A stretch of DNA of 64,000 nt, taken from assembly GCA_025200525.1 (NCBI GenBank), contig CM045768.1, forward strand, positions 53,817,177-53,881,176, in the 5' to 3' direction. Shown here in pieces: positions 34,799 through 47,200 of this stretch (within the stretch, counting starts at the first letter, position 1; each line of letters begins with the position of its first letter). The translations under genes and the position numbers were made by a program. The stretch is from Camellia lanceoleosa (taxonomy: Eukaryota > Streptophyta > Magnoliopsida > Ericales > Theaceae). The notes below the pieces were generated by a model. The model saw only the letters and a list, made by a program, of their open reading frames with translations, had not been told where the DNA came from and made no database searches.

Positions 34799-36252
34799 CT
34801 TTCTGTTTGCATTTGCTGCGTCATCGCGAGGATAATATGCTTGGTCATTACGGTGACCTTTACCGCGGTTTCTACGATCCGGACCACGGTCGGATTCCCT
34901 TGCGCGGTCATTTGGATGGTTTGCCTCATGTCAGATCGCATGTACTTTTCTAGCCATCCTTTTGTCCGTTGCCACCGAATTTGTCTTAACGGTGGACGCC
35001 GCCGCATCATCCTCTACTCGAATGTGCTCATTGATGCATTGCATCAGCTGCCCCATGGAAGTCGGTTGGTTCATCGTGAGTGAGTCCCTTAATCTATGTT
35101 CGACCGAAAGACCGCACTTATATTGGGTGATTGCCAGGTTAGTCGGACAATCTAGGATCTCGTTGAAGGTTTTCCAATACTTGACATTGTATGCTTTGAG
35201 GGAGTCACTCGACTCCATCTTGATGCTTAGGAGGTGATCCACTTCCTTTGGCGTTTTGGTGTTAGTTTTGAATCGAGTCACGAATGCTTCCGCTAACTGC
35301 TGCCATCTTTCGATGCTTTCCTCCGAAAACCTGTCAAACCATTTCAAGCCCAATTTGCCCAAACTCGATGGGAAATAAGGCACATGAGAGCATCATTATG
35401 CCTGTGTCCAACTATGACCTGCCGGAAGTGGCTTACATGCATGTACAGATCGGTTTTCCCGTCATAAAGCGTAAACTTGGGCTGGTGAAAGCCCGCCGGG
35501 AGCGGTGTGGTCTCTATCTCAAGTGAGAAGAAGGTGGCGCTCAACCTCGCCAAATCTTTGTCCAAAGGGACAGGCACGGCTGAACGGGGTGGTGGCATTA
35601 TGACTTCCTCACTGGCGTGACCTCCGTAAGATAACCACTGGAGCGCCGGCACCCTTTGGACCTCCCGTCAGCGAGCTCGTTCCTTCAAGACGTCCCTCAA
35701 GTCCTCCGAACGAGCGGAGTAGGAGTATCTCGATGTCATCGGCGGACGTGAGGGATGGTAGCTACTATCTTGCGCGCTAGACTTCTATGTAGACAGGTCT
35801 AAGTCCTTAACCCTATAGCTTCTGGTGATGGAAAGAAAGGGCATGTGCCGCTAGTTATGGCTGCCAGAGCGGCGGGGTTGGGTGCGCTCACTGTTGTCAT
35901 CCACTCCAGCAACACCCTTCCCTTTGACTTGCCGTTTGAGAGCTTTCATCTCTGCCACCATTCTCTGGATGGCGGCGTCTTGGTCCCTCAACTTATGCTT
36001 TAGGCGTTGAGCGTGCAACTCTCTTCGCCGTCGGTATCCGTCTGGACTCCACGAGTGACCAATGCTCCTGGCGCGCTTATCTCGTGCATCTCTAGGAAAT
36101 CCTCCTAGGGAAGTCTCCAAGCCGGCCATGTTCGGAACAGCGGGAAGTTCGTCTTTCCGTCGAACTAACTTTGGGGTAATACCATTGATGGCAAACAATG
36201 GTGTTTCGTCGTTGTTTGCCATGGAAGGTGATCCGATGAGCTTGAAGGGCAA
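34795..36252 (-). pseudogene. Gypsy gag
   Basis: Three stretches in different frames: 36252-35851 (MANNDETPLFAIN start, then an Arg/Lys-rich helix), 35652-35344 (including PKFTLYDGKTDLYMHVSHF) and 35383-34931. The last holds the retrotransposon gag core, LKWFDRFSEESIERWQQLAE, and FVTRFKTNTKTPKEVDHLLS. Frameshifts separate them near 35850-35650 and 35380-35340. Confidence 0.8.
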
Positions 36253-36272
36253 GGTTGTGTCTGCTCAAACTT

Positions 36273-36289
36273 TCCACAAACGGCGCCAA
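36273..36289 (-). promoter_or_regulatory. Primer-binding site of the Gypsy element
   Basis: On the minus strand, directly inside the 5' LTR (ending CCCCCTACA), the sequence reads ATTGGCGCCGTTTGTGG. The TGGCGCC start is the usual complement of a tRNA 3' end in plant Gypsy elements. The tRNA was not identified by comparison. Confidence 0.65.
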
Positions 36290-36290
36290 T

Positions 36291-37028
36291 TGTAGGGGGA
36301 GCAAATATCCGATACCACATGTACTCCTCGCGTCCAAGCTGCGCCTTCCTCCGATCGACCTGCGAACACAATAAAGGTGAGCTACCCGGCGATGTCTTGC
36401 CGGAAAACCCCTCCGACGGTCAAGTCAGCCCCCACAGAGAGAGAGAGAGAGAGAAGAGAGAGAGAGGACAATGTGTTAGTGTTTTTCTTACAGAAGATGT
36501 TCCATGCCAAGCATGGTGGGCGCAGTCATGTTTATATATCTTCTGAGTGCACTTTTGCGCCCATTCCTCTTGGGATGCGTGGACCTGCCCTCCTACATGT
36601 CAGTGCAAATATGGCTAAACTCCACCTAACCCAACCGCCGAATGGCGTTGGTACGAACAAACGGCCCGGTGGCACTAAACCGAGCTCCGGTATGACCGCA
36701 ATATAGCCGAGGTGTACAAGGCTTTGAACCGATCTCCGTTATAACCGAGCTCAATAGCCTTCTGTTATGATCGAGCTTAATAGCCCTCCGTTATGACCGA
36801 ACCCTTGCTCAGTTGGATTGATCTACGAAGGATCTTGCAAGCCAATCTCAACGAGCAAATAACGCGAACCGGGATGACAGAGGAAATTATCCTGGCCAAA
36901 CTGGACCAGGGCTTTAACCGAGCGCATTGTCCCTGGATTGGCCAAACCAAGCTCGGCCCAAACATGCTTGGACCAAGTTCAGCCCAGTTGTTACCGCGGC
37001 CCAAAGCCGAATTATGAAGCCTCCCTCA
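36291..37028 (-). repeat. 5' LTR of the Gypsy element
   Basis: On the minus strand it runs from TGAGGGAGGCTTC to CTCCCCCTACA. It contains a TATA-like box (ATATATAAA, 36531-36539) and a (GA)n tract (about 36436-36465). It matches 25771-26514. Confidence 0.9.
36531..36539 (-). promoter_or_regulatory. TATA-like box in the 5' LTR of the Gypsy element
   Basis: On the minus strand it reads GATATATAAACATG. The same box is kept in the other LTR at 26004-26012. Confidence 0.5.
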
Positions 37029-37111
37029 CAAAGTTGAATTATTAATCCATTGTCGAATGGATGCTATAACATTCATTGTCAAAGGTACATACTAGACGCC
37101 GCCAACATGAC
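37029..37111. repeat. Right copy of the ~85-bp duplication flanking the Gypsy element
   Basis: It begins directly at the end of the LTR with CAAAGTTGAATTATTAATCC and ends CCGCCAACATGAC, matching 25685-25770. After it the flanks differ (CAATAACC here; the LTR on the left side). Confidence 0.85.
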
Positions 37112-37746
37112 CAATAACCAAGAAGGTTGATAAAGATAATTCTAATGATACCAACACAACCCCAGAGCCAACAACACCACCAATTTGCAATAGTAGCAAC
37201 ACCCCATCAACACTTTAGTGGGTGAATGCGAATGTGAACGCGAAGTTCAAGCTTGAACGTAACGGGAACCAATGATGGGAGTTTGCTGACATCATTTTTC
37301 TTTGTCGATGATGTTGTCGCTGGTTCTATCGTTCTTTATACGTGAACAAAAGGAAAGAATTTTTGAAAGAGTTTTTCAAAATTTAGAGTTTTTTATTTTA
37401 TTTATTTTTTTGATAGGTGATTTGTTTATTATTTGGATGCATCTTGAAAGGTAATTTAAAAAATATATATATAAAATGTATTGAGAGTAAATTATAATTT
37501 TAAATAATTTAATAAAATGTATTGAGAAATTGAATGTACTTAATAATTTTTTGAGTATAAAAAATAATCCCCGTAAGAATATATACGGAAGCCACAAGGC
37601 CCGCTAATGTTGCCTTGATGGGCTGGTGCAATTTAGGCTTACACAGGCCCATCACTATAGGGGCTTTAACAAAAGTTCACGTCGGCAGACACCACCATCA
37701 TCCCATTTAACCAATTGTTTTTTTTATAACAAACAATTATAAGATG

Positions 37747-37848
37747 TTAGTGGATTAGCATGTACCACCGTCATCTGATTTAATTAATTGAAGCATGTTA
37801 CTGGATTAACATGTACCACTGTCATCTCATTTAATTAATTGAAGCCTC
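37747..37848. repeat. Tandem repeat of about 52-57 bp, two clear units and a decayed third
   Basis: Unit: GGATTA(A/G)CATGTACCAC(C/T)GTCATCT(G/C)ATTTAATTAATTGAAGC, at about 37752 and 37803. A weaker relative (CACCACCATCATCCCATTTAACCAATTG) lies at 37690. Confidence 0.7.
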
Positions 37849-38865
37849 TTTTGAAAAGAGAGTTAATAGTCAAATTTTCACTTTTAATTTATTTTGAATT
37901 ATATCATATTTTTACTTTTTAAAAAAAAAATAAATAAATAAAAAATTCCTAAAACAATCCTCAATGTTAGCTGGTTTGTAAGTTATACCACAATGAAATA
38001 GTAAAAATCGATTTATCGATTTAAATTCTGAACCTTTAACTTTTTCAGTAGGCCAATTGTTCTGGTCAATGAGTTACTTTTTATTTATTTTTACTTATTA
38101 TGGGACTCTTTCTTATAATGACATAGTTATTGTAATTAGACTTGTGAGCATGTATTGTTGAATTTATAAATAATTGTAGTTGGGTTCCTTTTTACATAGT
38201 TGATTGTTTAGTTTGATATAATTTTCTTGATAATTTATAAATAATTTTATACCAATTAAAAGAAAATCTAATTTGTGATTTAGCATTAGTCAACATTATC
38301 AAAGACAACAAATACACACATATATATAATGTTATTAATTATTTAAATTTAGCATGAAACCCATTTACTTTAATAAAAAAAAGTTTATAAAGTTGAAAAA
38401 TCACAAAAGAACAAAATATTTGGAATTTTAAAAGTTGGGGCGATCTCCATCACCATGCCTTAAATTTGCAATATTCAGTCAAAATTGTCAAATAATCATG
38501 AAGAAGTCACATGGAAGCAACAATCAATTTTTCTTTTTCTTCTTCATATACAATTAGAGTATTCTCAAGCACATTTGCAACCAAAAACAAAAAAAAAAAA
38601 CAAAACAAAACAAAGCGTCCTTTAATGATAATTCTATAAGAACTATCAATAAAGTAAATAAAATATCAAAATATTTATAATTATAATATATTTTTCACAT
38701 ATCTCAAAATATTTGTATATATTTTTTTATACCTTTTTCAACACTAATAATAGTTTTGAAAACTATTTTTTTCTATTTTTCAAAAAACAACAGATAATTT
38801 TGGATTTATATGATAATTTTTCTATTTAATAAGAGAAGTTAGTTGTTGTCATTAGTAATCACTCT

Positions 38866-39282
38866 GTTTGGTTTCTTTTTTCAGAATTCACTTTTGAAAA
38901 AATTTTATATTTTCATTTTTTATATTTTTATTTTCACTGAATTTTTTTAATATTTTAAACAATTTTTTTAATTTTTAGACACACATAATATAAATACACT
39001 TAAAAAGTATAATATTTGTATTAAATTTCAAATATACAAAAAAAAAAAAAACAAAAATTTAGTACATTTTTCATAATTTTGTGTATTTATTATTTTTAAA
39101 AATATTTTTTGACAAATATTTTAATATTTAGATACATCTAAGTAAGGTATATCTAAAAAAATAAAAAAAATTATTTAAAATTTTAAAAATATTCACTAAA
39201 AATTTAAAAAATATGAAAAATAAAAAATTTAATTTAAAAAAAAATTAAATTCAAAAAATTAAAACTAAACACACTAAATATT
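38866..39282. repeat. Probable decayed TIR element
   Basis: The left end, ACTCTGTTTGGTTTC, pairs loosely with the right end, AAACTAAACACACT. The interior is AT-rich without ORFs. Confidence 0.35.
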
Positions 39283-40010
39283 GTCCAGGACCATAGGTTG
39301 ATGCGAATCTCCTCTTAAATGCTATTAGGACAAGAGGGTTATTCATTGAATCATTCTAACTTAAATGTGCTGGTGGCATTAGTGGACCGACCATGAAACT
39401 TATATTGATAATTTGAACATTTTATCTTATAAATTTGTTTGGACAGATTATTTATAAAAAAATTTAAAATTATCAATAATTGTCTTAAAATATAATTTGA
39501 GAGTAGACTGTGAAAAGTACTAATAACTACAATTTTATACTTATAAATTCATCTACAATGATGTGGCAAAGGCGTTGACCCCTATATCATTAGTGTGTAA
39601 CAAATTAAAAATTAATACTTATCTGATTATATTAATATGGGTCAAATTGTGAAAATCTTTTAAGAATTTTAAATATGTTTCACAAAATATTTATTTATTT
39701 TAAAATCAAATGTAATTTAATCATGTCGTTGCAGTGATTCAATAAATTTAATTCTTGTTTGCATTTGTTAAAAAATGATGAGTCTACAAAAGGGCTAACA
39801 AGATTCTCTATAACATTGAATAGTTTTGCAATTTTCCTCGTCACATTGCTGGAAATGAGACAGTGAGATTGAGCAGAGCACGAAGTAGCAAAGAGAATTA
39901 GAGGAAAAATTATATAGTAGTCTAGGAGCATCACATTATTATATTTTTGATCAATTATAAATTATTAAGATTTTTATTAATCTTTAATTATTTAACATAA
40001 AATTATAAAT

Positions 40011-40190
40011 AGAGAAATGATAGAGACCCTCTTTTTGAAGGACCTCACAATCTCCGTAGTGATCCACACCATTCATAATGTGAACCCCACACATATATAA
40101 GTGGGCCTCACACATCATGTATGGTATGGATCAATATTGAAACTGTGAAAGTCCTCCAAAAAAAAATCTTACTCATTTTCCTTATAAATA
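40011..40190. repeat. Short MITE-like palindrome
   Basis: The ends GAAATGATAGAGACCC and TTTTTGAAGGACCTCACA are mirrored at the right by TGTGAAAGTCCTCCAAAAA and TCTTACTCATTTTCC. The inner words GATCCACACCATTCATAATG and CATGTATGGTATGGATCA also pair. About 180 bp. Confidence 0.55.
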
Positions 40191-40715
40191 TAATATTCTT
40201 TACTAATCACAACAGACATTACATGCTTTACCCGTAGAGCACCAAATAACTTATTGAATGGGAGGGGTTGTCCTGTTTTCCGACAATGATTTGAGTGTGT
40301 GTTTCCCACTAAACCATGAAATGAATGTTCAAATGATAATCGGTGCAGTCTATCTCACACCATTATCATTAGCAAAAGATTAGCTAAAAAGTTTGAAAGT
40401 TTTCAGCTCCAGTACAAAAGGTCATTATTGTCACAAATCTTTTTTGGATACACTAACTGATTTTTTTAGACATCAATTTCTGTAATCATTCCCAACAAAT
40501 TATAAATTAAAGTGTAAAATTGATTTAAAACGAAAAAAGAAAAAGAAAAAAGAGTTAGTGACCATAATAAATTTATTGAAAATTTATATTTTAACAATAA
40601 AGTTAACTTGGGCTAATGTTTTGTTCCAATCATAGTAGAAGTTATGGATTTGGAGTGACTGCTGTGCGAGATACACAACAGTCACTGTTATACAACTAAA
40701 TAGACTTATTTCGAA

Positions 40716-40806
40716 ACTCACTTCGATAATCTGAACTGTTCACGTTTTAAAATATATCAAATAAAACATACTTATACAAAATTAAATTAATCAGATATCG
40801 TTTACC
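40716..40806. repeat. Half copy of foldback MITE family A
   Basis: TTCGATAATCTGAACTGTTCACG and, further in, AATCAGATATCG match the left arm of the elements at 8470, 58585 and 60770. The other arm is missing. Confidence 0.5.
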
Positions 40807-41462
40807 TTTTTATCTACTCACATTTGTATCTAAACCCTAAACTTCTTTAGTTGTTTTGAAAAATTGTTGCACACCATTTATGTTGAGACATTTTAAAAAC
40901 AGATATAGAAGTGCTTAATATTATAGTTTAAACCAATATAACTTAAATTAAAATACTATAATTTAATATAACTTAAATTAAAATACTATAATTTTCCCAC
41001 CAATAATGTGTGGTAGAAATAACAACAATTGGACAAATATTGAAATTAACAAAATATAAAGGGAATGTTTAACTGAGATTGCTAATATTGGTATGCATTT
41101 TTACAACAAAAAAAAAATTAAAATGTATAAAATAATATAAATGAAAAATAATGAATTGTGTATTACAATTATATATTTTTACATTATTTGATTTTTTAAC
41201 AGCCGCATAACAAGATCCACTTAAATAATAAATTAAAGTTTGGCAACTGCTTTTTACATTTTTAAATTCTAAAAATATTTGATACATTTGATAATCACTA
41301 AAGGAATAATTTTGGTTTGACAATTGCTTTTTATTTTGTTAGTAAGAAAGAAAGCCTTTTTAAAACTTAATTTTGTTATTAATTAGCTTTATTTTGAAAT
41401 TATTTGAAGCTTTACAATTTGTGTTTAGGTTCAGGGATAATTTAAAAATTATAATGGAGTTA

Positions 41463-41892
41463 GACCATCTCCAACGGTTCATCAAACTTTGCATCAGATT
41501 TAAAATTTGATGAAAAAGTCACTTTTGGGAACTCCAATGGTTTTACCAAATTGGTATCAAAATGAGAATGAAACAAAAAATTCATCAAAGTGAGAACAGA
41601 CTTTAGATTTCACTATTTCACTATGGGTTACCGTTGGGGTGGGCCAACCGATCAACCAACCGGTTGTCCAGCCGGTTGACTCACCGGTCAACTGATTCAC
41701 TTTCAAATAGGTAGGTTCAAACCGGTAAAAAATGTTCAAACAAGTAAAAAAAAAAAATAATTATCCTTACCGGTCAACCAACTTGTCGACCCTTTCATTT
41801 TGATGCACGGTTGGAGCAAGCCATATCAAATTGAGAAAATTGACTTTTACTCAAATTTTAGTGAAAAATTTAATTCACCGTGAAAGATGCTC
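41463..41892. repeat. PIF/Harbinger-like MITE, family C copy 2
   Basis: The left end is GACCATCTCCAACGGTTCA; the right end is the complement of GAGCATCTTTCACGG. TTA flanks both sides (41460-41462, 41893-41895). The interior shares CAACCGGTTGTCC/CCGGTTGAC, AATAGGTAGGTTCAAAC and CCTTACCGGTC with 15099-15699 but has only one internal unit. Confidence 0.8.
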
Positions 41893-43900
41893 TTAGATAA
41901 AAAAATTCAAAATTTAATTAAAAAAAATTCTAAAACTTGAGACTTTGTTGATATTAATCACCATCATCATGAAAATGTAATCAACTGCATATTCGAAATT
42001 CTGAATTAGTCCAATTTCCAAAGTCACGAGGTGCGCCCACATTTATAGAAAAAATAACAATTTCCTTTGCATAAAAATTGACAGCTACGATCGTTACACG
42101 CCAGCAATTTCGACCATCCTCATATAGCGCCGCCTGCATTTTATATTATTATAGGTGTTTGGAAAATGTTATTTTAATAAATTATTTTAATTTTTGATTA
42201 TTTCATTATGAATCCAATAAAACTCAGCAGTCAAATTAAAAAAATGTTTGAAATATTTTAAATAAGTGTAATTTTTTATTTTTTTTATAAAAAATGTATA
42301 GAAAAATAAAGAGGAGATGTTGATTGACGTGATCTAAATAAGTATATATATGTAAAAAAAATATACTTTTTTAGTGCATGCAAAATTAAGAAGTTATTTA
42401 ACATGATCTAAATAAATGTATTTTTTAATATTTTTTAAAAAATGTAAAAAAATAAAAAATGTGATGTAATTTAAAAGGTAAAAAAAATTAAAAAAAGATG
42501 CTTATAACACACCTCAAATAAACTCTAATCACAAAACTAACCATTATACCCTCCACCAAAATCAAAGACCCCCAAAATTTACCTTTGATACGCAGGAGTG
42601 TTTACCTATGATATGTTTAGAAGTAAGTTATTTCAATAATTTTTTAATTTTTTAATGAAAAGATATGTAGAAAAGTAAAAAGAGTAATATAATAATTTAT
42701 AATAAATTTTTAACTAAAATAATTACTCCCCAAACGAGGTCTTAGTTTATTTATTTGAGATTAATTCGTTATGTAAATAAATTAATTTTAAATATAATTT
42801 GAATTTGTAAGTTTTTAAATCAAACTTGGAGTTGTTTATTACAGCTTTTAGAATGTGATTATACCTTATTTTAATTTGAAAGTCTATACTTGGCTGTTTG
42901 GTGCAGATTCTACTTATAACTTATTAGGTAAAAATAACTTAAATAAGTTTAAAAAACTGATTATTTATAAGCTAGAGAATGAGTATTTTTAATTTATATT
43001 TTTTGATTATCAATTTTTAGTTTAAAAAAAAAAAAAACCACCAAATAGGACCTTAGGAGTGGTTTGGAGTTTACTTATTTATTAATATATGAAGTGATAT
43101 GATCCAAATAAATAAATATATTTATTTAAATTATTCCAAACAATTTCTTAAATAATTTATTACTTGATTCGATAAATATATATATAATATAAAAAAAATT
43201 AAGCTACTCAGGCCTATTGTGAAAAATAGATTAAAAATTTGTTTTTTTAAACTTATTTTGATTTTTCTTAAAAAAGTGCAAAATAATAATAATAATATAA
43301 CCAAATAAATTAAAAAATCAATAAATTAACCTTTAACCTAATTGCCAAAAAAGAACTTAAACTTAACTTGGGTTGGACTTTAAAAAACTCATTCAAAATT
43401 GATTCATCACCTAACCATGCAAGTTTAAGCATAACAAAATTAATAGAAATTCTAAAAGTTTTAGTAAATGTCTTATATAGATGTGAGATCTACATAAAAC
43501 TCAAATGATATGAATTCCACCCCCAATAAGATATTTAATAAAATTTTTAGTAAAACTGATTCCTAACATTATTCTAAGCATAATTAAAAAATATTTTGAG
43601 AAGATGATTAAAAATTATTTTTTAATTTTTTAAACTTTTTTATAAAAGAATCACTTTTTAAAACCACTTTAAAAAGTAAAAAAATATTTCATACCACTAA
43701 TTTAGCACCACTAATGATGTGATATCATGTGAACCCTATCACTGATGTGATAGTTTAACCTTTATTTTATTTTTATTCTTTTTTCTTTACATTACCACCT
43801 TATTAGTGATATTTTTAAAACTTCAAATTTAATAGTCTAAATCACCGCGCTAAAAAAATATACCTAAATCAAATTTGAGTAAACTTATTTCGGTTTGTTT

Positions 43901-44279
43901 TTCAGCCTTTTCAGCTGTGGCCTGTGACTTTGCGTCCCACTAACGTACACTCTTCACCATCGCAGTCTCCTATTCCTCGTGACTCTCTCTCTCTCTCTCT
44001 ATAACTGAGTCTCTCTGGAACATGACGACAATGCATCAAAGAACGATACGAACCTGCTCTGTTTGTTTGTTTTCACGTCGCTTTCTCATTATTTAAACAA
44101 TTTTTTCCCTACAATCCCAGTTTGTTGATCCACTCAACGTCTTTCTCTCTCTAAAATCAACCATTCTCCCTCTCTCTCTAAAACCCAAATATCTATCTCT
44201 CTGGATTATCGCCTGCCTCCCATGTCCATTTCTAGGGCTTCGAGTCCTTTTCTTCTTCACTGAGTGATCGAAGAAGAAG
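43901..44279 (+). promoter_or_regulatory. 5' region of the PBL-type kinase gene with CT-rich tracts
   Basis: It contains (CT)n at about 43984-44000 and further CT-rich runs at 44143-44205, typical of plant core promoters and 5' leaders. The transcription start cannot be fixed. Confidence 0.45.
44222..44263 (+). CDS. Upstream ORF of 13 codons before the PBL-type kinase
   Basis: ATG at 44222 opens MSISRASSPFLLH and stops at 44261-44263, 16 bases before the kinase ATG. Whether it lies on the mRNA depends on the transcription start. No conservation could be tested. Confidence 0.3.
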   Translation: MSISRASSPFLLH

Positions 44280-47200
44280 ATGAAGTGCTTTCATTTTACA
44301 AATGGCGAGAGGAGGGAGGAGGACGAGGACGGCGTCGTTTCGAGGACCTCCAAGGTCTCCTGGGCTCGCTCCTTCAGCGTCGCCTCCAGCAGCGTCGATA
44401 CCAGGCGATCCGAGTTCGACTCCGAGTCCAGGGACTTCACTGACTCGCTCGGCTTCTACGAGTTCCTCACTCACCGTCGTGCCAACGATCTGCGAGTTTT
44501 CACGTTCGCCGAGCTCAAATCGGCTACGAGAGGATTCAGGAGAGCTCTGATTATCGGAGAGGGAGGGTTTGGGTGTGTTTACAGAGGGGTTGTTAGGGTT
44601 TCCGATAAGGAGAATTGTCCCGATTCGAAGATGGATGTCGCTATCAAACAGCTCAATCGCAATGGTTTCCAGGCATGCCCTTTTGTTCTCTGTTCTATTA
44701 GTAAAAATATTTGAAATTTAAAGACCCATTTTGTGTGCAAAAACTTTGACCCTGATTTAATAATGGTTGCGTATTTGGGTAAAGATTCAAGCTTTGATCT
44801 ATTAATTATACGATTTTGTTAAACTGCAAGTGTAATCAATGAAGCTTTTAATTTAACAAAGATAGAATGTAGTGACTTTATAGACTAGATAGGCTGATGA
44901 ATGAGATCATATAGTTTTTTTTTTCTTCTTCCCCTGCATTTTCGGTGCGGATCAGATTTTTCAGCACCAATGTTCATATTTTCCATGAAAATTAAAATTA
45001 AAATTAAATTTGCGCCATTTGTTTGTAAGTCTGAATGAGACCACGCTTTCTTTTTCCTTTTTGGGTGCTGCGGCATTTCTTTCTTCAGATCAGATTTTTC
45101 AGCATGGGACATTTGCATATTTGGATGTTTCATCGAAATGAAATTGTTTTGTGGATTTATAATTCTGGCGTTTCATGATATGTTAATTGATAAGACACGA
45201 TCCATCTTGGCTGTAGCTCTGTTAATCATTAATGCCCATTAAATGATCACTGTATGCTTGTGACCAAATAGTTGTTCAGTTCCAAATTTTCCCTCGGGTT
45301 TTGAGCTTCTTCGAATTAGTGTCCGCACTATCATCCAGATGAGGGTTTTTGGTTATATTGGTTTTGCGACATGGATGCTTTTTGTGCCTGATCTAAATAA
45401 ACTCTGATTCTTCTCATTTAAAAAATAAAAAATAAAAAATGTGCACCGGCCCATGGCAATTGCTGCCATTTCGTTGGCAATATCTTTCATAGCTTTTAAG
45501 GCTTTTGTTATTTCTTAGTTACAAAGTTGTTAAATCGATAATTACAATGACCCTTTATGTCACCAGCAGGAAGTGGATTCAGAGGGTGGGTTCCTCTGCT
45601 TATGGGACTGATCTCATTTCCTGGCTGTGGATTGATATATATTGGCGCTGTTTGGGAAGAGGTGTGTGAGGCTAATATAGCCTAAAATGAGAAATAAGCA
45701 AAAAAGCGGCACTGTTCACAATTTTTCAAAAAAAAAAAAAAAAAAAGGCTCTGCGCTGCCTACACTGTCACAGCCGGAAATTGGTACATCAACGGCAAAA
45801 TTACCATTTTGCCTCTTTATATCAATTTAAAAAATAAAAAGTTAGGGATAAATTTGTCATTTTAAATTTAAACATCATTTCAACACACTTTCCAATACAA
45901 GAACTCAACTAAAAATTCATCTCATCTTCCCAAACACAAAACTAAAATAGCCTACTAAAATAGCCAAAAAGCCAAATAACCTACTAAAATAGCCACTTCC
46001 CAAACGAAACCATTGTATGTTTGAGCTTTAAGAGCATCTCCTCCATAAATTTAAAGGTTATCTGATGGGTTTTGTTATTTTTCGTTCTAGTTTTCAGGGG
46101 CACAAGGAATGGATCAATGAAGTGAACTTGTTGGGTGTAGTCAAGCACCCAAATCTTGTCAAGTTAGTGGGATACTGTGCAGAAGACGATGAAAGAGGGA
46201 TTCAGCGGCTCTTGGTGTATGAGCTCATGCGTAACAAAAGCTTAGAGGACCATCTGTTGGCTCGGGTAGCATCTCCTCTGCCATGGATGGCAAGATTAAA
46301 AATTGCTCAAGATGCAGCTCGTGGTTTGGCTTATTTGCATGAAGAAATGGACTTTCAGGTTATTTACTCTCGTCCTTTGTATAAATGCAAATCATTTTAA
46401 TTTCATTTCAACTACATTTAGAATTATGGTTTTTTAAATCCCAATGGAGTCTGCTGACTGATGTCTGGCTAATAGGGTTTAAATATTTGGCATTACCATG
46501 ACTATACTGATTGTTAAATTGTAGATCTGGTTATGTTGGAGATGAATGACATATCATATCATATCAAGGGTCATTCTCAACATGGATTACCTTAGCCAGT
46601 CTTTACACACTTCTTCTTTATTTTTATTTTATTCGGGTATATAGGTTCAATTTACTTATGATCATTGGAGTTATGATAAGAGATTGAAGTTTGTCTGTTG
46701 AAGTCTTTTTAATGTCCTTGGAATGCACGGTAAAAGTTGATGCTTTTGGCATAATTCCAACTATGTGTGTGTATGTACATATATTCATCCTTTTGCTTTT
46801 CAATAGAAGAATTAACTGGAATAAAGTCTACTGGCACTGTCTCTTCCCTTAGCTTTAGCCAATATTACATGTAATGACTACAAATTAATTAATTCTAGCA
46901 CTCTGAGGAGTTTTCAAATTCAGAACTACAGTTTCTACATGCAAATTTGGCGGGCCAAGAAAAAATATGGTGGATACTAAAAGTTGTAGATGGAGGATGC
47001 TGACAGCAAACATAAAAGTACAAGATTAAGATGGCTACATTCTTAAAAAAAAAAAAAAAAGGCAAAATAATTTGAAGATTGTTTGTATTTCGTTTGCCTG
47101 GTTGCAAAGCTGGATGATATGTTTGTTCAATAGCTGAGAAGTGACAGAGAACTGCTTCTACAAGAAAGCCAAACTTCAAATTAGTTTTAAAGAAGGCCAG

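Larger units (their letters stand above)
25771..37028 (-). mobile_element. Ty3/Gypsy retrotransposon, Tat type, degenerate, complete with both LTRs
   Basis: The element is on the minus strand: LTR (37028-36291), primer-binding site, gag, protease, RT, RNase H, a second RNase H, integrase, minisatellite, antisense ORF, polypurine tract, LTR (26514-25771). The order RT-RNase H-integrase marks Gypsy, and the extra RNase H domain after the first marks the Tat lineage. Every coding region carries stops, so the copy is not active by itself. LTRs are similar but differ by substitutions and indels. It is about 11.3 kb long and its GC content is clearly higher than that of the flanks. Confidence 0.9.
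37112..43900. other. Long AT-rich intergenic region
   Basis: No gene is recognised in 6.8 kb. From 37115 to 37210 one frame reads Thr/Pro/Asn-rich (for example NDTNTTPEPTTPP) before a stop and may be a tiny gene relic. Other contents are listed separately: a 57-bp tandem repeat, several short TIR elements and A/T homopolymer runs. Remaining ORFs are short and AT-driven. Confidence 0.45.
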
